From contig NZ_JARKPQ010000152.1 in assembly GCF_029975155.1 (NCBI RefSeq), forward strand, positions 1 through 39,842: a DNA stretch of 39,842 bases. The letters are read 5' to 3'. The number at the start of each line of letters is the position of its first letter. The first letter of the stretch is position 1. The position numbers and the translations under genes are program-made. The notes beneath the pieces were generated by a model. That model saw nothing but the letters and a program-made list of their open reading frames with translations, was not told the DNA's origin and did no database searches. This document shows, piece by piece, positions 1-7,737 of the stretch. The stretch comes from Propionicimonas sp. Lineage in GTDB: Bacteria; Actinomycetota; Actinomycetes; Propionibacteriales; Propionibacteriaceae.

Positions 1-1016
1 GCGACTACTACCTGGAGCGGATCTACCCGTCGTTCGGCAACCTGGTGCCGCGTGACATCGCGTCGCGTCAGGCCAAGAACATGTGCGACGAAGGCCGCGG
101 CGTCGGCCCGGCCGTGCGTGAGATCGACGACAACGGCAACGAGCGCATGGTTCGTCGCGGTGTCTACCTCGACTTCTCCGAGGCGATCAGCCGTCTGGGC
201 AAGGATGGCGTGGCCGCGCGCTACGGCAACCTCTTCGACATGTACGCCCAGATCACCGGTGAGAACCCGTACGAGACGCCGATGCGGATCTACCCGGCGG
301 TGCACTACACGATGGGCGGGCTGTGGGTCGACTACGACCTGTCCAGCAACATCCCGGGTCTGTATGTGTGCGGTGAGGCGAACTTCTCCGATCACGGTGC
401 GAACCGCCTGGGTGCTTCCGCCCTGATGCAGGGTCTTGCCGATGGCTACTTCGTGCTGCCGAACACCATCAACGACTACCTGGCCGGCGCGCCGTTCCCG
501 AAGGTGGACGACAGCCACCCGGCGGCCGTCGAGGCGCTGGAGTCGGTGAAGGGCCGGGTCGACGCGCTGCTCGCCGTCAAGGGCAGTCGCACGGTGGACT
601 CCTTCCACAAGGAACTCGGCCACATCATGTGGGAGTACTGCGGCATGGAGCGCACCGAGGAGGGACTGAAGACCGCGATCGCCAAGATCGACGAGCTTCA
701 GGCCGAGTTCTGGCGCGACGTCAAGGTCACCGGCGTGAACGAGGACTTCAACCAGACGCTGGAGCGGGCCGGCCGCGTGGCCGACTTCTTCGAGCTGGGC
801 CGGCTGATGTGCGTGGACGCGCTGCACCGGCGCGAGTCGTGTGGCGGGCACTTCCGGGCCGAGAGCCAGACCGAGGACGGCGAGGCGCTGCGCCACGACG
901 ACGAATTCCTGTACGTGGCCGCGTGGGAGTTCACCGGTACCGGCGAGAAGCCGGTCCTGCACAAGGAACCGCTGGAGTACAACTTCATCGAGCTGAAGCA
1001 ACGGAGTTACAAGTGA
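1..1016 (+). CDS. sdhA: Succinate dehydrogenase/fumarate reductase flavoprotein subunit, 5' partial
   Basis: The reading frame is open from base 3, so only the C-terminal half (about 338 residues) is present. The FAD-covering segment [12 protein letters not shown] is visible, followed by [20 protein letters not shown], which closes the FAD-binding domain, and then the helical C-terminal domain. SdhA oxidises succinate to fumarate, or runs the reverse reaction, on the cytoplasmic face of the membrane and passes electrons to SdhB. The stop overlaps the sdhB GTG start by 4 bases (GTGA), so the two are coupled. The membrane anchor sdhC is expected upstream, outside the window. Succinate oxidation versus fumarate reduction cannot be decided from this fragment. 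Confidence 0.95.
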   Translation, partial: DYYLERIYPSFGNLVPRDIASRQAKNMCDEGRGVGPAVREIDDNGNERMVRRGVYLDFSEAISRLGKDGVAARYGNLFDMYAQITGENPYETPMRIYPAVHYTMGGLWVDYDLSSNIPGLYVCGEANFSDHGANRLGASALMQGLADGYFVLPNTINDYLAGAPFPKVDDSHPAAVEALESVKGRVDALLAVKGSRTVDSFHKELGHIMWEYCGMERTEEGLKTAIAKIDELQAEFWRDVKVTGVNEDFNQTLERAGRVADFFELGRLMCVDALHRRESCGGHFRAESQTEDGEALRHDDEFLYVAAWEFTGTGEKPVLHKEPLEYNFIELKQRSYK

Positions 1017-1774
1017 ACGTCACCCTGCGCGTCTGGCGCCAAGCAAACGCCGCCTCGGAGGGGCGGATGGTCACCTACCAGGTGCAGGACGTCTCCCCGG
1101 ATATGTCGTTCCTGGAGATGCTCGACCTGCTCAACGAGGACCTCACGGTCAAGGGCGAGGAGCCGGTGGCTTTCGACCACGACTGCCGCGAGGGCATCTG
1201 CGGCATGTGTGGCGTCGTGATCAACGGCACCGCCCACGGGCGCGGCAGCTCGCCGGTGCCGACCACGACCTGCCAGCTGCACATGCGCTCGTTCGAGGAC
1301 GGCGCCGTGATCGACGTCGAGCCCTGGCGGGCCGGCCCGTTCCCGGTGATCAAGGACCTGGTCGTGGACCGGACGGCGTTCGACCGGATCATCCAGGCCG
1401 GCGGCTTCGTCTCGGTGAACACCGGCGCTGCGCCCGACGCACACGCCAACGCGGTGGGCAAGCTGAAGGCCGACCGTGCCTTCGACGCAGCCACCTGCAT
1501 CGGTTGTGGCGCCTGCGTGGCGGCCTGCCCGAACTCCTCGGCCATGCTGTTCACGGCCGCGAAGATCACCCACCTGGCGATGCTCCCGCAGGGTCAGCCG
1601 GAGCGGAAGCTGCGGATCAAGACCATGATCGGCCAGCACGACGCCGAGGGCTTCGGCGGCTGCACGAACATCGGGGAGTGCGCGGAGGTCTGCCCCAAGC
1701 AGATCCCGTTCGACACGATCAGCCAGCTGAACCGCGACCTGATCGCCTCGCTGTTCAGCCGCGACGGCAAGTAG
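1013..1774 (+). CDS. sdhB: Succinate dehydrogenase/fumarate reductase iron-sulfur subunit
   Basis: A 253-residue protein carrying all three cluster motifs. The [2Fe-2S] ligands are Cys58, Cys63, Cys66 and Cys87. The [4Fe-4S] ligands are Cys162, Cys165 and Cys168, with Cys172 of the ferredoxin-like CxxCxxCxxxCP run. The [3Fe-4S] set is Cys217, Cys223 and Cys227. It relays electrons between the SdhA flavin and the menaquinone site of the membrane anchor. The GTG start overlaps the sdhA stop and has the sequence ACGGAG just upstream. A longer in-frame extension exists but would run through sdhA, so it was rejected. The long spacing between Cys66 and Cys87 fits the SdhCAB/Frd type with a single cytochrome b anchor, as known in actinobacteria. 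Confidence 0.96.
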   Translation: MNVTLRVWRQANAASEGRMVTYQVQDVSPDMSFLEMLDLLNEDLTVKGEEPVAFDHDCREGICGMCGVVINGTAHGRGSSPVPTTTCQLHMRSFEDGAVIDVEPWRAGPFPVIKDLVVDRTAFDRIIQAGGFVSVNTGAAPDAHANAVGKLKADRAFDAATCIGCGACVAACPNSSAMLFTAAKITHLAMLPQGQPERKLRIKTMIGQHDAEGFGGCTNIGECAEVCPKQIPFDTISQLNRDLIASLFSRDGK

Positions 1775-1783
1775 CAGCCACGA

Positions 1784-1819
1784 CCGACGGCCCCCGGAGT
1801 CCGCTCCGGGGGCCGTCGG
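1784..1819 (+). terminator. Strong hairpin ending the sdh operon
   Basis: A perfect 16-bp stem (arms 1784-1799 and 1804-1819) with a 4-base loop (TCCG) starts 9 bases after the sdhB stop. There is no T-run after it, which is common for actinobacterial terminators. Confidence 0.8.
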
Positions 1820-1900
1820 CCGTCCCGCCCCCCCGTCCCGCCACCACCCACCCCCGTCCCGCCACCCCGCCCCCGCCCGCGTCCCACCCACCCCACCAGT
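1820..1900. other. C-rich strand-asymmetric tract (G-rich on minus strand)
   Basis: This stretch is almost free of G on the plus strand except in repeated CCCGTCCCGCC units. The minus strand therefore carries many runs of three to six G separated by short loops. No coding frame here resembles a protein. It could fold as a G-quadruplex on the minus strand. Function unknown. Confidence 0.5.
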
Positions 1901-1925
1901 TCCACGGAGCTGCCGGAAGTTGCCG

Positions 1926-1968
1926 AGGCTGCCGAAGGTTCGGCAGCTTGAGCACGTTTCGGCAGCCT
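1926..1968 (+). promoter_or_regulatory. Alternative hairpins in the region upstream of rplS
   Basis: AGGCTGCCGAA (1926-1936) can pair with TTCGGCAGC (1939-1947), or over 11 perfect bases with TTCGGCAGCCT (1958-1968). The two structures exclude each other. They lie about 180 bases before rplS, so they are either part of a ribosomal-protein leader or a second terminator for the sdh side. A weak promoter candidate (TTAACG at 2011, CAGACT at 2036, 19-base spacer) lies downstream and would put them outside the rplS transcript. A further inverted pair, TGTGGCAG (2031-2038) and CTGCCACA (2068-2075), lies closer to the gene. Confidence 0.4.
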
Positions 1969-2143
1969 TTGTCTGGGGGCGACCGGCGGGGGACGGGGCG
2001 GGGGTCGCGATTAACGCGGGGGGGTGCCGGTGTGGCAGACTTGTCCATCGTTGTGCCGCCGGCGCTCCTGCCACAGGGGGAAGGCGCGGGCGACCGTGAT
2101 GAGCAATCGAGACGAAGTGACCTGTGGCACTGGCGAGGAACCC

Positions 2144-2494
2144 ATGAACCAGTTGGTTGAGCAGATCGGCAAGGCCGCGCAGCGCGAGGACGTGCCCGAT
2201 TTCCGCCCCGGCGACTCCGTGAAGGTGCACGTGCGAGTCATCGAGGGCAACCGCTCCCGCATCCAGATCTTCGCCGGCGCCGTCATCGCCCGCACGGGTT
2301 CCGGCATCGCGGAGTCCTTCACCGTCCGCAAGGTGAGCTTCGGTACCGGCGTCGAGCGCACGTTCCCGCTGCACAGCCCGATCATCGAGAAGATCGAGGT
2401 CGAGCGGCTGGGCGACGTGCGACGCGCCAAGCTGTACTACCTCCGCGGTCTGCGCGGCAAGGCTGCGAAGATCAAGGAGAAGCGCGACCGCTGA
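2144..2494 (+). CDS. rplS: Ribosomal protein bL19
   Basis: A 116-residue protein of normal bL19 length with the family core [20 protein letters not shown] and a basic C-terminus ending [11 protein letters not shown]. It sits at the interface of the 30S and 50S subunits in the large subunit. The ATG at 2144 follows GAGGA by 4 bases. A GTG extension to 2024 would add 40 residues unlike any bL19 and was rejected. In mycobacteria the same gene also precedes lepB and rnhB. Confidence 0.97.
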   Translation: MNQLVEQIGKAAQREDVPDFRPGDSVKVHVRVIEGNRSRIQIFAGAVIARTGSGIAESFTVRKVSFGTGVERTFPLHSPIIEKIEVERLGDVRRAKLYYLRGLRGKAAKIKEKRDR

Positions 2495-2555
2495 TGCGCT
2501 GGACGCACCGCGGTCACCGGAGCGGGGATCCGAGAGCGTCCCGGAAGGGAGAGCG

Positions 2556-3332
2556 GTGAGCGCAGCCAGCACCGGGAGCGAGGCAGCCCGGCAGGGCGCG
2601 TGGCGGGCCGCAGCCAGCTGGCTGCGAGAGATCGCGATCGTCGTCGTGGGCGCGCTGATCGCGTCCACGCTGCTGCGGCTGTTCGTCGCGCAGATGTTCG
2701 TGATTCCCTCGGGCTCGATGGAGAACACGCTGCTGGTGCGCGACCGGGTGGCGGTGCAGAAGATCGCCGGCTATTCCAGGGGCGACATCATCGTGTTCCG
2801 CGACACCCAGGACTGGCTCGAGCCCGCCAAGCAGGAGACGGACCCCTTCAAGCGCGCGCTGGTGTTCGTCGGGCTCGCCCCGGACGAGAACTCCAATCAC
2901 CTGATCAAGCGGCTCATCGGCGTCGCCGGCGACCACGTGACCTGTTGTGACGCCCGCGGCCGGGTCGCCGTCAACGGCACCGCGCTGAACGAGAGCGAAT
3001 ATCTCTACACGGATCCGGCCACCGGACGGCAGGTGGAGCCGTCCGCGGTCGCCTTCGATCTGGTCGTCCCTGCGGGCACCGTGTTCGTGATGGGTGACCA
3101 TCGCAACGACTCCGAGGACTCCCGCTGTCACCTCAGCGACGCCACCGACGGCGCACCGGAGGGCTCGAAGGCGTTCATCCCCGTCGAGAACATCGTGGGC
3201 ACGGCGATCGCGGTGGTGTATCCGTTCGACCGGTTCCACGGGATCAGCCGGCCCCGGACGTTCGAGGGCGTCGCCCCCGGCGGCACACCGCCCGACGCCC
3301 CGGTGCTGACCGGGAACAAAGTCGTCTGCTGA
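2556..3332 (+). CDS. lepB: Signal peptidase I, Ser-Lys type
   Basis: A 258-residue membrane-anchored peptidase that removes signal peptides from Sec and Tat substrates on the outer face of the membrane. One transmembrane helix lies at about residues 24-45, followed by the box PSGSMENTL with nucleophile Ser54. The general base is Lys118 in HLIKRLIGVAGD, and the later signature MGDHRNDSEDSR is intact. The GTG start follows GGAAGGGAG. It is the housekeeping enzyme; the window holds a second signal peptidase of the Ser-His class at 37963, and the two are not close relatives. Confidence 0.96.
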   Translation: MSAASTGSEAARQGAWRAAASWLREIAIVVVGALIASTLLRLFVAQMFVIPSGSMENTLLVRDRVAVQKIAGYSRGDIIVFRDTQDWLEPAKQETDPFKRALVFVGLAPDENSNHLIKRLIGVAGDHVTCCDARGRVAVNGTALNESEYLYTDPATGRQVEPSAVAFDLVVPAGTVFVMGDHRNDSEDSRCHLSDATDGAPEGSKAFIPVENIVGTAIAVVYPFDRFHGISRPRTFEGVAPGGTPPDAPVLTGNKVVC

Positions 3333-3341
3333 GGTGGCACG

Positions 3342-3989
3342 ATGGCGATCGTGGTACGCCGGGACGCCGGGATCTACGCGTATGAGGCCTCGCTGCGGCG
3401 GGGCGGGTTCGACCTGATCGCCGGCGCGGACGAGGCCGGACGGGGCGCCTGCGCTGGTCCTCTCGTGGCGGGCGCGGTGATCCTGCGTCCGGGCCGGGCC
3501 GGCGAGATCCCCGGTCTGGCGGACTCCAAGCTGCTCACGCCGGCCGCGCGCGAACGGGTCTACGAAGAGGTGGTCAACCGCGCGGTGGCCTGGGCCGTGG
3601 TCAGTGTGGAGTCCGACGAGTGCGACGCCCTCGGCATGCACCAGGCCGATCTGGCCGCACTGCGTCGCGCGCTGCTGAGGCTGCAGCCGGCGGCCGAGTT
3701 CGCGCTCACCGACGGGTTCAGCGTCGACGGTCTCGGGATGCCGAACCTGGCGATCTGGAAGGGCGATCGGGTGGCGGCGTGCGTGGCGGCCGCGTCGGTC
3801 GTCGCGAAGGTGACCAGGGACCGGATCATGGCCGAGTGGCACCAGGAGTACCCTCACTACGCCTTCGACATCCACAAGGGCTATTGCACCCCGCTGCACC
3901 AGGAACGGCTGGACGAGCACGGGCCGAGCAGCATCCACCGGATGTGCTTCGAGAACGTCCGGAGAACGATTAAGGTGAGTGCGTTATGA
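3342..3989 (+). CDS. rnhB: Ribonuclease HII
   Basis: A 215-residue enzyme that cuts the RNA strand of RNA-DNA hybrids and removes single ribonucleotides from DNA. The metal-binding residues Asp30 and Glu31 lie in AGADEAGRGACAGPL. The conserved TDGFSV strand (usually VDGFS) and the VVAKVTRDRIM helix carry the further acidic residues. The ATG lies 8 bases after the lepB stop. The last codon overlaps the next gene by ATGA. Confidence 0.96.
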   Translation: MAIVVRRDAGIYAYEASLRRGGFDLIAGADEAGRGACAGPLVAGAVILRPGRAGEIPGLADSKLLTPAARERVYEEVVNRAVAWAVVSVESDECDALGMHQADLAALRRALLRLQPAAEFALTDGFSVDGLGMPNLAIWKGDRVAACVAAASVVAKVTRDRIMAEWHQEYPHYAFDIHKGYCTPLHQERLDEHGPSSIHRMCFENVRRTIKVSAL

Positions 3990-4297
3990 GCGCCGAGGAC
4001 CTTGAGCAGTACGAATCCGAACTCGAACTGCAGCTGTACCGGGAGTACAAGGACGTCGTCGGCATCTTCACCTACGCCGTCGAGACCGAACGCCGGTTCT
4101 ACCTCTGCAACGCCGTCGACCTGAAGGTGCGCACCGAGGGCGGGGACGTGTACTACGAGGTCTCGATGGGCGACGCCTGGGTCTGGGACATGTACCGGCC
4201 CGCGAGGTTCGTGAAGAGCGCGAAGGTGCTCACCTTCCGCGACGTCTCCATCGAGGAGATCGCGCACAGCGACCTGAAGGTGCCCGACAACCTCTGA
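3986..4297 (+). CDS. DUF2469 family protein
   Basis: A 103-residue soluble acidic protein starting MSAEDLEQYESELELQLYRE and matching the actinobacteria-restricted DUF2469 family (Rv2901c type). The family is almost always found next to rnhB, as here, where the start codon overlaps the rnhB stop. It is rich in aromatic residues (YYEVSMGDAWVWDMYRP) and has no membrane segment. No biochemical role is established, to my knowledge. Confidence 0.92.
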   Translation: MSAEDLEQYESELELQLYREYKDVVGIFTYAVETERRFYLCNAVDLKVRTEGGDVYYEVSMGDAWVWDMYRPARFVKSAKVLTFRDVSIEEIAHSDLKVPDNL

Positions 4298-4319
4298 GGC
4301 GTGCCTGCTGCCGACCGCC

Positions 4320-4588
4320 GTCCCGGGCCTCGGTGTCTTCGTCATCCCGGGGCTTCAGTGTCATCGTCATCCCTGGCCTCAGGGTCACATCGTCATCCCG
4401 GGCCTCAGTGTCATCGTCATCCCGGGCTTGACCCGGGATCCCTATGGTGAGGTCGCCAGTCTGGTGCGGGGATCCCGGCGTTCGCCGGGATGACGCGGTG
4501 GAGCCGGGATGACGCGGTGGGGCCGGGATGACGCGGTGGAGCCGGGATGACGGTGGGGGAGGTGTCATCCCGGGCTTGACCCGGGATC
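4320..4588. repeat. Palindromic intergenic repeat array (GTCATCCCGG family)
   Basis: The gap between the DUF2469 gene and yraN is filled with copies of one short element. Plus-strand GTCATCCC units start at 4341, 4366, 4392 and 4416 (period 24-26 bases), with a decayed unit at 4320. Then GCCGGGATGAC units, the reverse complement, start at 4484, 4503, 4522 and 4541 with an exact 19-base period. A last plus-oriented 25-base unit lies at 4564-4588 and is identical to the one at 4416-4440. Each long unit is itself a hairpin built on CCCGGGC and GCCCGGG-like arms. It resembles REP/BIME elements. Confidence 0.85.
4415..4495. repeat. Composite element with 11-bp terminal inverted repeats
   Basis: Inside the array, the 81-base segment begins with CGTCATCCCGG and ends with CCGGGATGACG, a perfect 11-bp terminal inverted repeat. 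Each end folds into its own hairpin; the right one is CCCGGCGTTCGCCGGG. The unique centre (about 4443-4470) separates the two. This two-hairpin layout is that of a paired REP element. Confidence 0.65.
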
Positions 4589-4609
4589 TCCTCGCTGACT
4601 GCCACCACC

Positions 4610-4636
4610 CTGTGGATGACGCCGGGTTTTCCACAG
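4610..4636. promoter_or_regulatory. Inverted DnaA-box-like pair before yraN
   Basis: CTGTGGA (4610-4616) and TCCACAG (4630-4636) form a 7-bp inverted repeat. Read as DnaA boxes, TGTGGATGA (4611-4619) and TTTTCCACA (4627-4635) each match the consensus TTATCCACA at 8 of 9 positions, in opposite orientation. They lie 65-90 bases upstream of the yraN start. It could be a DnaA-controlled promoter region, or only a hairpin. Confidence 0.35.
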
Positions 4637-4700
4637 CCCGCAAATTGCGTGACGCGTTCGCGGCCCCGTTGCCGATAGTGACCATCGGGAGGTGGTTGCC

Positions 4701-5066
4701 GTGGGACGGGCAGAGGTCTGGCACCTGGGGGAGGATCTGGCCGCCGCGCATCTGGAGCGGCTCGGCTGGCGGATCCTGGAGCGCAACTGGCGGTGCCCTG
4801 CGGGCGAACTCGACATCGTCGCGCTGCAGCCCGGGCCGGAGCCGGTGGTGGTGTTCTGCGAGGTGAAATGCCGCAGCGGGCTCGGCTTCGGCCCGCCCCT
4901 GGAGGGGATCACCACCCGCAAGGTCGCCAAACTCCGGGAGGTGGCGCTGCACTGGTTGCGGGCCCAGCCCCGGCCGGTGCCGCACATCCGGTTCGACGGC
5001 GTCGGGGTGCTGCTGGCCAGGGACTCGCCGCCGGTGATCACGCACGTGCCGGGGATCGGCCGATGA
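4701..5066 (+). CDS. yraN: YraN/UPF0102 family endonuclease-like protein
   Basis: A 121-residue protein of the UPF0102 family, a Holliday-junction-resolvase-like fold. The predicted nuclease residues are visible in AGELDIVAL and VVVFCEVKCR (Glu-Asp and Glu-x-Lys). The start was set at the GTG at 4701 because GGGAGG ends 8 bases before it. An in-frame GTG at 4692 lies inside that ribosome binding site. It overlaps comM by ATGA. The family is linked by position to comM and dprA, so a role in processing incoming or recombining DNA is inferred. Confidence 0.9.
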   Translation: MGRAEVWHLGEDLAAAHLERLGWRILERNWRCPAGELDIVALQPGPEPVVVFCEVKCRSGLGFGPPLEGITTRKVAKLREVALHWLRAQPRPVPHIRFDGVGVLLARDSPPVITHVPGIGR

Positions 5067-6592
5067 GCCAGGCCAGAGCCTGGTCGGTGGCGCTGGTGGG
5101 CCTGGAGGGCACGATGGTCGAGGTCGAGGCCGCGATCAGCAGCGGGCTTCCGCGGACCACGATGGTCGGGCTGCCGGACGCCGCGCTCTACGAGGCCAGG
5201 GACCGGTGTCGCGCGGCGATGGCGTCCGCCGGTTTCGGCTGGCCGTCCGACCCGGTGACCATCAACCTCTCCCCGGCGACGCTGCCGAAGGCCGGCTCCC
5301 ACTACGACCTGGCGATCGCCGCGGCGGTCGCGGCCGCCGGGCGCAAGTACGACCCGGCGGCGCTGGAGGGGCTGGCGATCTTCGGCGAACTCGGTCTCGA
5401 CGGCCGGGTGCGGGCGGTCCGTGGGTTGCTGCCGGCCCTGATCGCCGCCAGCGGACACGAGTTCACCCGGGTGGTGGTGCCCGCCGCGCAACTGCGGGAA
5501 GCGGCCCTCCTCGACGGGCTCACGATCTTCGGGGCTGCCGACCTCTCCGACCTGTTCGACGTGCTCACCGGCGGACCCGGAGCCCCGGTGCCCGCCCAGG
5601 TCGAGCCGGCGGCCGCCCCGCGTCCGGTGCTCGACGTCGCCGACGTCGCCGGGCAGTCGGAGGCGAAGTGGGCGCTGGAGGTCGCTGCGGCCGGGCGTCA
5701 CCACCTCTACCTGCACGGCCCGCCGGGAGTGGGCAAGACACTGCTCGCCGAGCGATTGCCGGGCCTGCTGCCCGATCTGGAGCTGGCCGAGGCGCTGGAG
5801 GTCTCCGCCGTGCACTCCCTCGCCGGGGTGAACCTGGACGGGGGACTGGTGTGGCGCCCGCCGTACGCCGACCCGCACCACTCCGCCTCGGCCGCGAGCC
5901 TCGTCGGTGGGGGCGCGCGGATCGCCCTGCCCGGTGCCGTGTCCCGCGCGCACCGGGGCGTGCTGTTCCTGGACGAGGCCCCGGAGTTCAGCCCCCGGGT
6001 GATGGAGGCCCTGCGGGTGCCGCTCGAGTCCGGCCGGATCGTGCTGGGCCGCTCGATGGCGACCGCGACCTATCCGGCGAGCTTCCTGCTGGTGCTGGCG
6101 GCGAACCCGTGCCCGTGCGGCATGGCGGGCACGCCGGGCGGCAACTGCCGGTGTCCTCCGATGACGGTGCGGCGGTACGCGTCCCGGGTGTCGGGGCCGA
6201 TTCTCGACCGGATCGACATCCACCAGGAACTGCGGCCGGTCCGGGCGGCGTTTCTCGATCGGCGCTACGAGCCGGGCGAGGGCACGAAGGCGGTGGCCGC
6301 GCGGGTGCTGGCCGCCCGCGACCGGCAGCGGCACCGGTTGCAGCCGAGCGGCTGGCGCACCAACGGGGAGGTGCCGGGGCCTGCACTGCGCAAGCGGCTG
6401 CCGCTGCCGGACGGTGCGGAGTTGCTGGACGTCGCGGTCGCCCGCGGGCGCCTGTCCGCGCGCGGCGTCGACAAGGTCCTGCGGTTGGCCTGGACGGTCG
6501 CAGATCTGGCCGGGAGCGAACGCCCGAGCCGCGAGCACCTGCACACAGCCCTGGCGATGCGCCGGGGCGAGAACCGAGCGGAGGCGTCCTGA
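5063..6592 (+). CDS. comM: ComM/YifB family Mg-chelatase-like AAA+ ATPase
   Basis: A 509-residue protein with an N-terminal Lon-like ChlI domain (about 1-190), an AAA+ core and a C-terminal ChlI domain. Walker A GPPGVGKT lies near residue 220 and Walker B VLFLDEAPEF near 300. The insert with paired cysteines (NPCPCGMAG then NCRCPP) is near 349-363. In Vibrio and Haemophilus, ComM is a helicase that drives branch migration during natural transformation. It is coupled to yraN upstream, and its stop shares one base with the dprA start. Confidence 0.94.
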   Translation: MSQARAWSVALVGLEGTMVEVEAAISSGLPRTTMVGLPDAALYEARDRCRAAMASAGFGWPSDPVTINLSPATLPKAGSHYDLAIAAAVAAAGRKYDPAALEGLAIFGELGLDGRVRAVRGLLPALIAASGHEFTRVVVPAAQLREAALLDGLTIFGAADLSDLFDVLTGGPGAPVPAQVEPAAAPRPVLDVADVAGQSEAKWALEVAAAGRHHLYLHGPPGVGKTLLAERLPGLLPDLELAEALEVSAVHSLAGVNLDGGLVWRPPYADPHHSASAASLVGGGARIALPGAVSRAHRGVLFLDEAPEFSPRVMEALRVPLESGRIVLGRSMATATYPASFLLVLAANPCPCGMAGTPGGNCRCPPMTVRRYASRVSGPILDRIDIHQELRPVRAAFLDRRYEPGEGTKAVAARVLAARDRQRHRLQPSGWRTNGEVPGPALRKRLPLPDGAELLDVAVARGRLSARGVDKVLRLAWTVADLAGSERPSREHLHTALAMRRGENRAEAS

Positions 6593-7737
6593 TGGACGAG
6601 CGGCTGGCGCGGATGTGCCTGGCCGCCGTGGTCGAACCGGGGAAGCCGGCCACGGTCGAGGCGGTGGGGGCGCTCGGGGCCGCGGACGTGTGGGCGGGCC
6701 TGCTCCGGCGAGAGGGACCGGTTGCGGCGCGGGCCCGCAGGCTGAAACCGGACGAGCTGCTGGCCCGCACGAAGGCCGCCCAGCTGCGGTTCGTCGTTCC
6801 CGGCGACATCGACTGGCCGCCGGCCCTGGCGGACCTCGCCGGGTGCGAGCAGGTCAACGACCTGTCCGGCGAACCGCTCGGCCTCTGGGTGCGGGGGAGC
6901 GGTGACCTCGCGGCGCTGTCGTTCTCCGCGGTCGCCGTCGTCGGCTCGCGGGCTTCGACCGCCTACGGCGACACCGTCGCCGCGGACCTCGGGGCGGAGC
7001 TCTCCGAGGCCGGGCGCAGCGTGGTGTCCGGCGGTGCCTACGGGATCGACGCCGCCGCGCACCGGGGCTGCCTCGCCGGCCGGACGCCGACGGTCTGCGT
7101 GCTCGCCGGGGGTCTCGACCGGCCCTATCCGCCCGGGCACCGTCCGCTGTTCGACCGGATCGCGGAGCACGGGCTGCTGGTCAGCGAGCTGGCTCCCGGG
7201 GAACACCCCACGCGTGTCCGCTTCCTGGCCAGAAATCGACTGATCGCTGCGCTGGCGCCCGGCACGGTGCTGGTGGAGGCGGCCGCGCGGTCGGGTGCCC
7301 GGAACACCGTCACGTGGGCGAATGTGCTCGGCCGGGTGGTGATGGCGGTCCCGGGGCCGGTCACCAGCGCCACGTCGGTCACGCCGCATCGCCTGGTCCG
7401 CGAGGCGGAGGCCGTGCTGGTCAGGTCGTCCGCCGACGTGCTGGAACTGCTCTCGCCCCTGGGCCGGGCGAGTCCGCGGATGCCGCGCGAGCGCCGACCG
7501 ACCGACGACCTGGTCGGGGACGACCTGCGCCTGTACGAGTCCGTGCCGGGCCGGGGGAGTCTGCCGGCCGGCGAGCTCGCGCTGCGCGCAGGGATCACGG
7601 TGCCACGTTGTCTGGCCCTGCTCGACCAGCTGGCGGAGCGGGGCTTCGTCGCGCAGAACCTGTTGGGGGAGTGGCACCTGCCACCGAGGGGGGTTCAGCG
7701 TGTGCGCGGGGACGGGTCATCTTCCGCGACGCGGTAG
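6592..7737 (+). CDS. dprA: DNA processing protein DprA
   Basis: A 381-residue protein that loads RecA on incoming single-stranded DNA. The Rossmann-like core shows VVGSRASTAYG near residue 117, SGGAYGIDAAAHRG near 146, and LVVEAA-like strand LVEAAARSGARNT. A DprA winged-helix domain follows near the C-terminus (LALRAGITVPRCLALLDQL). It shares one base with the comM stop. Its last 43 bases overlap the convergent flavoprotein gene. Together with yraN and comM it makes the usual actinobacterial DNA-processing trio; whether this strain is competent cannot be told. Confidence 0.95.
   Translation: MDERLARMCLAAVVEPGKPATVEAVGALGAADVWAGLLRREGPVAARARRLKPDELLARTKAAQLRFVVPGDIDWPPALADLAGCEQVNDLSGEPLGLWVRGSGDLAALSFSAVAVVGSRASTAYGDTVAADLGAELSEAGRSVVSGGAYGIDAAAHRGCLAGRTPTVCVLAGGLDRPYPPGHRPLFDRIAEHGLLVSELAPGEHPTRVRFLARNRLIAALAPGTVLVEAAARSGARNTVTWANVLGRVVMAVPGPVTSATSVTPHRLVREAEAVLVRSSADVLELLSPLGRASPRMPRERRPTDDLVGDDLRLYESVPGRGSLPAGELALRAGITVPRCLALLDQLAERGFVAQNLLGEWHLPPRGVQRVRGDGSSSATR

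Noticed and set aside
2514..3938. Long open frames antisense to lepB/rnhB and to many other genes
   Set aside because: They have the Arg/Pro/Ala-rich, low-complexity look of frames produced by high third-position GC and lie opposite well-recognised genes.
4320..4588. Regular repeats considered as a CRISPR array
   Set aside because: Repeat periods are 19 and about 25 bases, so there is no room for spacers, units occur in both orientations, and no cas gene is near.
4611..4635. Replication origin suggested by DnaA-like boxes
   Set aside because: Only two boxes, no AT-rich unwinding region and no dnaA or dnaN nearby.
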